Positions 53,867-61,550 of a stretch of 64,000 nucleotides of DNA are shown here, one piece after another. Origin of the DNA: Vulcanimicrobiota bacterium (GTDB lineage Bacteria > Vulcanimicrobiota > Vulcanimicrobiia > Vulcanimicrobiales > Vulcanimicrobiaceae); assembly GCA_003161435.1 (NCBI GenBank), contig PMOS01000012.1, forward strand, positions 248,001 to 312,000. The letters run 5' to 3'. The position numbers were made by a program, and so were the translations under genes. Numbering within the stretch: position 1 is the first letter of the stretch; each line of letters opens with the position of its first letter. The notes under the pieces are model-generated. The model was not told the DNA's origin. It was given only the letters and a program-made list of their open reading frames with translations, and made no database searches.

Positions 53867-55185
53867 CGAAACGCCTCTTCGGCGGGCCGCACGCGAACGC
53901 GAATTCCATCCGCGAGGCACTGCACGACCCCCTCCATCTCGACGACGTCTTGGCCGGGGATGGGCGTAAGGCGGTAGCGGCGCCGAACGTGCGCGACCAA
54001 AGCCTTGACTTCCATCTGCGCGAAGTGGAAACCGAGGCACATCCGCGGCCCGCCGCCGAACGTCAGCAGGGCGAACGGATGGCGCTTGTGTTCCTCGCGC
54101 GGCGGCGCAAAACGGGTGGGGTCGAACGTGTCGGGGTCCGCGAATATCGTCGACAGCCGATGACCCGCGGCAACCGCCAGAAACGCCGGCGTCCCGGCCG
54201 CTACAGAGTAGCCTTCGAACTCGAAGTCCGCGACCACCCCGCGCGGCAAGAACATGACGGGCGGATGCAATCGCCCGGCTTCGCGAATGACGTTCGTCAG
54301 TGCGGGCGAGCCGCGGACCGCGTCGCGGTCGGCGGACGCACCCAATGCCGCCGCCAGCTCGTCGTCCACCTGTCGCCCGAATTGCGGATGGATGGCGAGC
54401 AGGTAGAGCACCCATGCCGCAAGGTTCGTCGTCGTCTCGTGACCCGCCACGAGAAGGATGTTGACGTGGGCGAGAATCTGCTCATCCGACAGCGCGTTGC
54501 CGCCCTCATCCCGGGCACGCGCCAGCATGTCGACCACGCTGCGGGCCGGACGTTCGCGGGAGGCCCGGCGGCTGGCCGCGATCAGTTCCAGCAGATGACC
54601 CTCTAACGCTTGGTGCTCGTCGCCGAACCCGCGCAACAGCGCGTAGAAGCGGTCGCGCATGAGGTCCACGTCCGCGCCCATCTGCAAACCCAGCAGCGCC
54701 GCCGCGGCGACGTCGAACGCGATCGCCCTCGCTTCCTCGGCCAGATCGATCTCACCGCGCGCCGCCCACGAGCGCGTGCGCGCTTCGATCACGTTTCGGG
54801 TGACCGGCAAATACCGGTCGACGCATTCCGCCGTGAACGCCGGGCTCATCATCGCGCGGTGGCGCGGATGCTCGGGCCCGTCCATGTTCGCAAGCCCCTT
54901 GCCGAGTGCTTCGCCCAAGACCGGCGTCCAGCCGAGGTCGTTGCTGAAGTGCTCTCGGTGCGTCAGCAAAACGAATCGGCTCGCCTCCGGCCCCACGAAA
55001 TACACGACGTCCGAGCCGGCAAGCGGACCCGAGTCCGGAACCACGCGGAAGATCGGTCCGTGATCGAGCGCAATCTGCGCCATCAACGGCGCGAGCCGGC
55101 CCGTCCCCAAGATGTCGTCGGGGATGGAAACCTGCGGCGGCCGGGCCGGTGCACGCGTCGTGATCGCGATGTCCGAGAGTCTCAT
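53863..55185 (-). CDS. Cytochrome P450
   Basis: 440 residues, soluble bacterial type. I-helix oxygen motif LVAGHETTTN, ExxR in IREAGRLHPP, and heme loop LTFGGGPRMCLGFHFA with the cysteine ligand. Hydroxylates a hydrophobic substrate with electrons from an external ferredoxin. No ferredoxin gene is adjacent. Coupled by ATGA to both neighbours, so its substrate is probably made by the reductase upstream and glycosylated by the enzyme downstream. Confidence 0.94.
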   Translation of the reverse strand: MRLSDIAITTRAPARPPQVSIPDDILGTGRLAPLMAQIALDHGPIFRVVPDSGPLAGSDVVYFVGPEASRFVLLTHREHFSNDLGWTPVLGEALGKGLANMDGPEHPRHRAMMSPAFTAECVDRYLPVTRNVIEARTRSWAARGEIDLAEEARAIAFDVAAAALLGLQMGADVDLMRDRFYALLRGFGDEHQALEGHLLELIAASRRASRERPARSVVDMLARARDEGGNALSDEQILAHVNILLVAGHETTTNLAAWVLYLLAIHPQFGRQVDDELAAALGASADRDAVRGSPALTNVIREAGRLHPPVMFLPRGVVADFEFEGYSVAAGTPAFLAVAAGHRLSTIFADPDTFDPTRFAPPREEHKRHPFALLTFGGGPRMCLGFHFAQMEVKALVAHVRRRYRLTPIPGQDVVEMEGVVQCLADGIRVRVRPAEEAFR

Positions 55186-56240
55186 GACCCTGCGGCCACA
55201 AGCTGCGGCGCCAATCCTTGCGGGCGCGTGATGTCGAGCGCCATGGGAGCGACGCCATGTTTACGCGCGAGACGTTCGAGATGGAGCGCGAACTCCGCGC
55301 CCGGGCGCCCGACCGAGTGCTCGCGGATGCCCTCACGCGCGAACAGATAGGTTTCCGCCATGCACGCGAAAGCGCCGCGCGCCGGCATGTTCATCTCGTA
55401 GCTGCAACGGTAACCGGGAATTTCCACGATCCCACCCTGCACGACGTCGATGCCGCGCCGCCGGAAAGCCCCTCGGTGCTCGGGCGCGATGTTGAGCGGC
55501 TGGGCGACGTCGATGACGATCGCACCCGCCGAAACCATCTCGGGAACAAGTTTAGCCGACGGGTCGCTGGTCAGAAGCAGAACGATCTCCGCACCGCGCA
55601 CCGCGGCCAGATCTCCCGCGAACGTGGCTCGGTCGGCGAGCGAGCCCAGCAGAGTCCGGGCGCGACTGGCGCTGCGACCCACCAACAGCAGGTCGAAACC
55701 CGCGTCGGCCAAGAGCTTGGAGGTCGCCACACCGACGGACCCTGTGCAGCCGACCACGGCGACACGGCACGTCGGAGGTGTGTGCTGCAGGATTGCGCAC
55801 GCTTCCACAACGTTGTGTTTCGCAACCGCGGCCGTATACGCGTTGCCGTTGGTCACCGTCACGCTCGGGGGGAGCTCGTCGAGCAGCAGCGCTCCGCCGC
55901 CCGTGGCAGGGGAAGCCAGTGCGCCCAAGCCGAGCACCCTCGTGCCGCGCTGCGCGGACATTTGCGCTGCGGCGATGACTGCGCGCTGGCCCGCCCGCGA
56001 CATGATATCGCGCGGCAGGCACATCGCGACGACGAGCTCGCCCCGAACGGCGTTGCTCCCGACCGCTACTTCGCCGACGACGAGCGGCGGCAGCGAGCAG
56101 GATTTACGCTGGAAGTCTTCCTCGCCCTCGCTGTACTCGCGCAGAACGGAACCCACGCCGGCGAGCATCAGATCGCTCGGATCGCGAGGGTGCACCAGAA
56201 ACGTGAACCACGGTGCGCGAGCCGTTAGATAGGGCAGCAT
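55182..56240 (-). CDS. Acyl-ACP reductase (AAR)-like oxidoreductase
   Basis: 352 residues, close to the 340 of cyanobacterial AAR. Shared features: TNGNAYTAAVAKHNVVEA near 130-147, NAD(P) loop VAVVGCTGSVG at 160-170, VVQGGIVEIPG at 266-276, and NMPARGAFACMAETYLF with C293 at the position of the catalytic thioester cysteine. AAR reduces fatty acyl-ACP to fatty aldehyde. I infer an aldehyde-forming role here. First gene of a coupled operon with P450 and glycosyltransferase. About 215 bp upstream hold any promoter. Confidence 0.75.
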   Translation of the reverse strand: MLPYLTARAPWFTFLVHPRDPSDLMLAGVGSVLREYSEGEEDFQRKSCSLPPLVVGEVAVGSNAVRGELVVAMCLPRDIMSRAGQRAVIAAAQMSAQRGTRVLGLGALASPATGGGALLLDELPPSVTVTNGNAYTAAVAKHNVVEACAILQHTPPTCRVAVVGCTGSVGVATSKLLADAGFDLLLVGRSASRARTLLGSLADRATFAGDLAAVRGAEIVLLLTSDPSAKLVPEMVSAGAIVIDVAQPLNIAPEHRGAFRRRGIDVVQGGIVEIPGYRCSYEMNMPARGAFACMAETYLFAREGIREHSVGRPGAEFALHLERLARKHGVAPMALDITRPQGLAPQLVAAGS

Positions 56241-56276
56241 CGCCGACTGTCTGTGCCGAACGGCATCGCCCGGCGC

Positions 56277-56897
56277 TCAACTCGACGCTAGGAGCGGGAC
56301 CAGCAGCATCGTCCCCTGGAAATCGACGTTTACGCAGCCGCCGCCCAAGTGCTCAGGCCAGTTGATGAGAAACGTCGTATCGAAGACGACGGCTGCCGAC
56401 ACACCTTGTGCCAAGACGGACAGGCTGTCTCCAAGACCGGAGACAATGCGGCCGTCTCAACCGCCTGTCGCGCCGGCCCACACGGAGCCGGGCAAGAAGT
56501 CCAGGCACCCCAGAGCGTGCCACCCGGAACGATCCGCCGTCAGCGTACACTCATCCGTGGCGACGATGCGAACGGGATAGAATAGCGTTGGGTCATGGCT
56601 TCCAGATCTGACGAGATCGTAAAGTCCGGGAAACACCGCTTGTACGGCGTAGCGCACTTTGAGCTTACCGCCGCAATCAGCGCGTTCGGTGTAGTCGATG
56701 ACTCCGATGTTGCCGTCGCCGCTCGCCTCAGGGTCGATCGTCACGCAGATCTGACCGGAGTCGATGGACTGCTTCTTGCTGAGCGGCATCCGCACGCTCT
56801 CGCGCGAGAGCCCGTACAGAGCCTTCACGCTGAACATCACGCGCTCAACCGGTTCTTGGCTTTTGCGCCGGCCGGCGATCGCTTCCATCGACAACAT
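56277..56897 (-). CDS. Candidate new selenoprotein (one in-frame TGA at 56457-56459)
   Basis: From ATG 56897 the frame runs 146 codons, meets TGA at 56459-56457, and then continues in the same frame for another 59 sense codons to TGA at 56279-56277. Both sides have protein-like composition, and the second part (VLAQGVSAAVVFDTTFLINW, GGGCVNVDFQG) is not Arg-rich like local shadows. Directly after the internal TGA the RNA can form a SECIS-like hairpin. selD in the same locus uses a Sec codon. Read through, the product has 206 residues with Sec at 147 (TGGUDGR). No family recognised; no signal peptide. A nonsense-disrupted gene is the alternative. Confidence 0.6.
56426..56459 (-). promoter_or_regulatory. 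SECIS-like element after the internal TGA
   Basis: Eleven nt after the TGA the minus strand has TGTCTCC (56445-56439), loop GGTCTT (56438-56433) and GGAGACA (56432-56426), a perfect 7-bp stem with a 6-nt loop. The loop starts 18 nt after TGA, within the bacterial range. The E. coli fdhF SECIS has loop AGGUCU, a similar distance, and ACGGCC just after UGA, as here. Confidence 0.6.
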
Positions 56898-57038
56898 GAC
56901 GGTACACCCTTCACGAATCGGCGCGACGAAACACGCCTACGATCGGCTTGGACCTTACTTTAAAACGCACCCCGGCGCAGCCCGGCGAGAGGAGCCGGGC
57001 ACCACCCGTTTCGAGATAGAACCCGACCCGCCGGGCAG

Positions 57039-57362
57039 TTAGCCGTAACGATCCAGTTTTTCGATCCGGTTCGACGACGCGACGAGCGCCGCGACTTTTT
57101 CGGATGGAAAAACCTTGATCCCAAACCCTGCGTCCGCGCATCCGGCTTCAAGGTTATGGGCCGCAAACGTCTGAGCGCAGCGTTCGGTGAGATGCGGTTT
57201 GTCGCTGAGACAGCCGCTGACGCTCGCACACTCGATCACCTTTCTCAGACAGCTGGCGAGGAGTGCACCGTTGAACTGAATCTCTTTGGTGCCGGCGAAT
57301 ACGATCGACCATGCGTGGGTCGAAACTGGCTCTTCCGACGCGCTAATTGCGAAGCTGGCCAC
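57039..57362 (-). CDS. Hypothetical protein
   Basis: 107 residues from GTG 57362, chosen because GGAGG lies 5 nt upstream; the frame itself opens at TTG 57416. Mixed alpha/beta composition with five cysteines (SCLRKVIECASVSGCLSDK, LTERCAQ, LEAGCAD). No family recognised. It lies between lysR and the candidate selenoprotein on the same strand and may belong to the selenium locus. Confidence 0.6.
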   Translation of the reverse strand: MASFAISASEEPVSTHAWSIVFAGTKEIQFNGALLASCLRKVIECASVSGCLSDKPHLTERCAQTFAAHNLEAGCADAGFGIKVFPSEKVAALVASSNRIEKLDRYG

Positions 57363-57426
57363 GATCACCTCCGACTGGGAGGACTCTAGAAAACCGCATC
57401 CCGGCGCGTTTGTCAAGGTACACGAA

Positions 57427-58326
57427 TCAAGGAGCGTCGAAAACGAACGAACGAAACTGATCGGCTAGGCGATTTTGCGTCCCTTGAACGCGGCTGAGGT
57501 AGAACGTGCGCTCGCAAGACCAGCGTCGCACGCGGACCGGCGCGAGGTAACCGTCGGCGACGCTGCGTTGAATGGCGCGCCCGGACAGAATGCCGATGCC
57601 GAGGCCGGCCTCGACGAGCTGGATCACGGCTTCGTTCGTCGACACGCTCATGAGGTGCACCGGTGTGACGCCGAGCACCGCCAAGGCGCGCAGCCCGTGT
57701 GCGCGGGTTGCGGAGTCCGGCTCGCGGACGACGAACGTCGCTTCGCGCAGCCGGTCGAGGCGCACGACGCGACGGTCGTAGCGCGAACCGGCGACCACGA
57801 ACAGTACGATCTGTTCCGTGAGGATCGGTTCGCAGACGACTCCGGCGAGCTCGGGGCGTTCGCCGACGACGGCAATGTCGACCAGTCCGTTCGTGAGACG
57901 CTTGAGAGTCGTCCGCGAATTCGCGATCCAGAGGCGCACGTCGACGCGCGGGTGTGCCGCATGGAACCGTGCGAGCCATACAGGCGCGTAATATTCGCCC
58001 GGAGTGGTGCTCGCGCCGACGTTCAACGTCCCGGCTCGACCGGAGTCGACGTCCGCGATCTCCGCTAGCAAGGCCCGCTTGAGAGCGTGCTTGCGATGAG
58101 CGTACGCGAGGACGGCGTCGCCGATCGTCGTCGGCCGGAGGCCCTCACGCGTCCGGGTGAAAAGCGCCGCACCCAGCGCGCGCTCCGCCGCTCGAACTTG
58201 CGCCGTGACGGCTGGCTGACTCAGGCCAAGCGCCGTCGCCGCGGCTGTGATTCCGCCGTGCTCCGCGATGGAGACGACGAGCGCGAATTGATGTTCCGAG
58301 GGGAAGGCCGACCCGTCACTTCCCAT
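57427..58326 (-). CDS. LysR-type transcriptional regulator
   Basis: 299 residues from ATG 58326. N-terminal winged helix (HGGITAAATALGLSQPAVTA), linker helix, and a substrate-binding domain with TLNVGASTTPGEYYAPVWLA, the CbbR/CysB-like opening. Divergent from the encapsulin gene, so it likely controls the encapsulin-rhodanese-selD operon in the usual LysR manner. The effector may be a sulfur or selenium compound, which is inference. Confidence 0.92.
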   Translation of the reverse strand: MGSDGSAFPSEHQFALVVSIAEHGGITAAATALGLSQPAVTAQVRAAERALGAALFTRTREGLRPTTIGDAVLAYAHRKHALKRALLAEIADVDSGRAGTLNVGASTTPGEYYAPVWLARFHAAHPRVDVRLWIANSRTTLKRLTNGLVDIAVVGERPELAGVVCEPILTEQIVLFVVAGSRYDRRVVRLDRLREATFVVREPDSATRAHGLRALAVLGVTPVHLMSVSTNEAVIQLVEAGLGIGILSGRAIQRSVADGYLAPVRVRRWSCERTFYLSRVQGTQNRLADQFRSFVFDAP

Positions 58327-58362
58327 ACACTGCACCCTATGAACCCGACTGGAAAATTGTAT

Positions 58363-58391
58363 TTGACGTTATGGCAGAGGACGCCTATGGT
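58363..58391 (+). promoter_or_regulatory. Candidate promoter of the encapsulin operon
   Basis: TTGACG (58363-58368), 17-bp spacer, TATGGT (58386-58391). It lies about 95 bp before the encapsulin ATG, inside the 159-bp lysR/encapsulin divergent region. Confidence 0.5.
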
Positions 58392-58485
58392 GAGGTGGTA
58401 CGAATTGTGGCCTTCGCTGCAACCGCGCAGATCGAGAGGCCGCCGAGCACGTCCGTGCCCCGGTTCGCTTTTCAGGAGATCTTGC

Positions 58486-59469
58486 ATGGAACGAGGCCGC
58501 CTTGACGAGCCCACGGAGTTGAATGCCCTCACGAGCGAGGGCGCGCGAGTTCTCTCCAACCCGACGTTATCGCCGCCGATCTGGTCTCCGCGCTCGCCAC
58601 GCTGGCTCCTCCAGTGCCTCGGAGCTTGTGACGGATACGTCATGGTCCAGGGTGGCGCATATCGAGTGAACAAGGTCGCGGACGATTCCTTCGGCGTGAG
58701 CGTTACGCCCGAGGGTGATCGTTCGAATCTGTCGAGCGCGACGTTTGGTGTGAGCCACTCGCATTCCGAACTCCAGGCGGTTCAGGCGAGCTACGCCCGC
58801 TACGAAAGTACGCCGCGAGAGATCCGCTTGGAGCCGATACAGTCGGTCGTAAAGATAAGCACGCGAGTACCTCAGCTTTACTCGAACAATCACGATCAGC
58901 TGAAATTGCAGCTTGCGCTCACCGCGGAATTCATCTACGAGACGAAGGAGAACCTCTGCTTCAACCATCCGGAGTACGGGCTGCTCAACAACGTTCATTC
59001 GGATATGAAAGTGCGTGCTTCCGGCCCGCCGACGCCCGACGTTTTGGACGACCTGCTCGCCCGCGTCTGGAAGCGGCCGGACATGTTCGTACTCCATCCC
59101 CAGGCGCTGGCTGAGTTCCGAAAGCAAGCCACCGCGAACTCGATCACGCTGGACGAGGTCCGGATGTTCGGGTCGTCCTTCAGTTGCTTCCGCTGCGTGC
59201 CGCTGGTGCCGTCGAACAAGCTCGGACTCTCCAGCGGGGCCGGCGGGTCACAAGTGACGGACGTGCTGCTGATGCGGCTCGGTCTGGAAAAGCAAGGCGT
59301 GATCTGCCTGTGCCAGGACGGCCTTAAAGCAAGTCCGATGCTGCCGTACATTACGGTTGAAGAGATGCGAACGGACGATAACTCCGTGGCGAACTATTTG
59401 TTGACGACGTACTGCGCCATGGCGGTTCTTTCGCCGGGGGCGCTCGCGAGCGCCGAGGTTTCCGTCTGA
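58486..59469 (+). CDS. Family 2A encapsulin shell protein (SrpI-like)
   Basis: 327 residues with AGGAG 7 nt before the ATG. The sequence runs SPRWLLQCLGACDGYVMVQG, GGAYRVNKV, then YSNNHDQLKLQLALTAEFIY and KENLCFNHPEYGLLNNV, WKRPDMFVLHPQALAEF and SSFSCFRCVPLVPSNKLG, the order and wording of SrpI/MMP-I family 2A encapsulins with the HK97 fold. There is no inserted cNMP-binding domain, so not family 2B. It should self-assemble into a protein nanocompartment. Family 2A shells usually load a cysteine desulfurase; here the partner is a rhodanese, joined by TGATG. Confidence 0.9.
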   Translation: MERGRLDEPTELNALTSEGARVLSNPTLSPPIWSPRSPRWLLQCLGACDGYVMVQGGAYRVNKVADDSFGVSVTPEGDRSNLSSATFGVSHSHSELQAVQASYARYESTPREIRLEPIQSVVKISTRVPQLYSNNHDQLKLQLALTAEFIYETKENLCFNHPEYGLLNNVHSDMKVRASGPPTPDVLDDLLARVWKRPDMFVLHPQALAEFRKQATANSITLDEVRMFGSSFSCFRCVPLVPSNKLGLSSGAGGSQVTDVLLMRLGLEKQGVICLCQDGLKASPMLPYITVEEMRTDDNSVANYLLTTYCAMAVLSPGALASAEVSV

Positions 59470-60461
59470 TGGAACTGCGCGGACGGGTGGAAATGCTCGC
59501 CGACGCATTGCCGGATCTGCGTTTTCTTCTCGAAGAGGCCGCGAACACGCCGGTCGAGCGCCCAGGCGGCTCTTCCGCGTCGACGGCTCCTGTAACGTTC
59601 GCTGCGCAGGCGACGACGGATCGAACTCCGGTCGCCATCGAGCCGATCCTGACCGCGTTGGCCGGCTCCCTAGCGTCACCCGGCGTGCAACTGCTGCTTG
59701 GCGCGCTCGCCGGATTGAGCGGAGGCGCGCCGTCGCAGTTGCTTCAGTTCGCACCCGGCGTCTACGAGGCGACGCTGAACGAGGCGAACCAGCAGACCGG
59801 CGAAGTGAGCACGGGGGAACTGCGCCGCATCCTCAACGACAAGAGCGCTGTCGTGTTCGACGCCCGCACCGCTTTGGAATATGCCATCGGACATATTCCG
59901 GGCGCGCTGAACACCGCGCCGAAGCCCGGCACGCCCATGTCGCAGTACGTGAGCGACGCAGCCGAGATCGCGCGCATCGTCCCGAATCAGCGTGCGGCGA
60001 TCGTCGTGTATTGCAACGGACCGTTCTGCGGAAAGAGCAGGCGCCTGGGCGAGGCGCTGGTGCAGGCAGGGTACTCCAACGTTCGGCGTTATCAGCTCGG
60101 AACGCCGATGTGGCGCGCGCTGATCGGACCGATGGTGATCGAAGCGGCCGGTTGCCGGTATGTCCTCGAGCAGGACCGCACCGCCGCGTTTCTCGACGCT
60201 CGCACGCCGCAGGAGTTCGCGATCGGCAGTCTTTCGGCGGCGCAAAACGTACCCGTGAGCGACGTGATCAGAGCCAAAGACGACGGCCGGCTGCCGATGG
60301 ACGACTTCAACACGCGCGTGATCGCGTTCGGCGCCGACGGCGCGCAAGCGAAAGCGCTTGCCGAAGCCCTCGCGCACAACGGTTTCGTCAACGTGAAATA
60401 CTGCGACGACACGTTCTCGGGGCTTCTCACGAACCTGCGAGGTCTTGCTGGTGCCTGGTAG
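59469..60461 (+). CDS. Tandem rhodanese protein, probable encapsulin cargo
   Basis: 330 residues. Residues 1-30 form a Leu-rich helix, followed to about 100 by a Ser/Ala/Pro/Gly-rich flexible stretch, like cargo-loading regions of family 2 encapsulin cargo. Rhodanese domain 1 (about 112-217) has VVFDARTALEYAIGHIPGAL and catalytic loop YCNGPFCGKS (C182). Domain 2 (about 222-325) has FLDARTPQEFAIGSL but its loop reads FGADGAQAKA with no cysteine, so it is inactive. Transfers sulfane sulfur or possibly selenium. ATG overlaps the shell stop; its end overlaps selD by 11 bp. Confidence 0.85.
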   Translation: MELRGRVEMLADALPDLRFLLEEAANTPVERPGGSSASTAPVTFAAQATTDRTPVAIEPILTALAGSLASPGVQLLLGALAGLSGGAPSQLLQFAPGVYEATLNEANQQTGEVSTGELRRILNDKSAVVFDARTALEYAIGHIPGALNTAPKPGTPMSQYVSDAAEIARIVPNQRAAIVVYCNGPFCGKSRRLGEALVQAGYSNVRRYQLGTPMWRALIGPMVIEAAGCRYVLEQDRTAAFLDARTPQEFAIGSLSAAQNVPVSDVIRAKDDGRLPMDDFNTRVIAFGADGAQAKALAEALAHNGFVNVKYCDDTFSGLLTNLRGLAGAW

Positions 60462-61515
60462 CGTCGATATCGGGTCATCGGACGCCATCAAGCTGACGCA
60501 ATTCTCGCACGGAGCAGGTTGAGCGTGTAAGCTCGGCTCGGCCGAGCTGGCGCAGGTCCTGCGCTTTCTGGCCCCGATCACGGACCCGAACGTGCTGGTC
60601 GGAACGGCGACCAAGGACGATGCCGCCGTCTATCGCCTTTCGTCAACGCAGGCGATCGTCTCGACGCTCGACTACTTCACGCCGATCGTCGACGACCCGT
60701 ACGCGTTCGGCGCCATTGCAGCAGCGAACGCGCTCAGCGATGTCTACGCGATGGGCGCGCGCCCTCTTTTCGCGCTCAACATCGTCGGATTTCCGCGCGA
60801 TACGGTCCCCCTCTCCGTGCTCGGAGAGATCCTCCGGGGCGGATCCGAGAAGGTCGCGGAAGCCGAGATCTTCGTCGTCGGGGGACATAGTATCGACGAC
60901 GCCGAGATGAAATACGGCATGGCCGTAACGGGGATCGTTCACCCGGACCGGATCATCCGGAATGTGGGCGCTCGCCCGGGCGATCAACTCTTCCTGACCA
61001 AGCCGGTCGGTACCGGGATCGTGAGCACCGCGATCAAACGGGGTATCGCCACCGCGAGCGATGTCGACGAAGCTGTCGGCGTCATGGCGGCGCTCAACAA
61101 AGGGGCGGCTGACGCGATGTTGGAGGTCGGCGTGCACGCGGCGACCGACGTAACGGGATTCGGCCTCCTGGGCCACTTGGCCGAGATGACCACGGGCAGC
61201 GGCGTCGGTGCGCGCGTTCGGGCTTCCGCCGTGCCGCTGTTGTCATCGGCGCACGCCTTGGCCCGCCAAGACGTCTTGCCGGGCGGCACGCGGCGCAACC
61301 AGACAGCCATCGAGCCGATGGTGCGATGGGACGAACGCGTCGAAACCGCCTTACGAGTTCTGCTCTGCGATGCGCAAACGTCGGGCGGCATGCTGATCGC
61401 GGTCGCGCCCGACCGCGCAGACGCACTGGAAGAGGCGCTGCGGGCCCACGGTACGCGCGAGGCGGCGCGGATCGGCGAAATCGTCGCCGAAGAGACGCTC
61501 GATGTCGTGCCGTAA
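60451..61515 (+). CDS. selD: Selenide, water dikinase SelD, itself a selenoprotein (TGA at 60520-60522)
   Basis: 354 residues from GTG 60451, with GAGG 8 nt upstream. Reads KLTQFSHGAG, TGA, ACKLG: the TGA (codon 24) takes the place of the catalytic Cys17 of E. coli SelD (GAGCGCK), with the essential lysine three residues on. Downstream are TKDDAAVYRL, IVSTLDYFTPIVDDPYAFG, GGHSIDDAE, TDVTGFGLLGHLAEM and LLCDAQTSGG, all family signatures. It makes selenophosphate for Sec tRNA and selenouridine. A caller stopping at TGA would begin at 60592 and lose the active site. Confidence 0.93.
60520..60548 (+). promoter_or_regulatory. Sec codon and SECIS-like hairpin in selD
   Basis: TGA at 60520-60522 is followed, 7 nt on, by AGCTCGGC (60530-60537), loop TCG, and GCCGAGCT (60541-60548), a perfect 8-bp stem. 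The distance to the loop (about 15 nt) is at the short end for bacterial SECIS elements; an alternative pairing leaves a CTCGG loop. Confidence 0.6.
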
Positions 61516-61550
61516 TAGGGTCCGTCGCGTCGTGCGCTCCGCGGGCGTGC

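Noticed and set aside
56911-57141. 76-codon minus-strand frame overlapping the small Cys-rich gene
   Set aside because: Its first half is an Arg-rich shadow and it overlaps a frame with a good ribosome site; the last 40 codons look more protein-like but have no start.
58087-58485. Upstream extension of the encapsulin frame
   Set aside because: It overlaps lysR and has no family similarity; AGGAG and ATG 58486 give the normal N-terminus.
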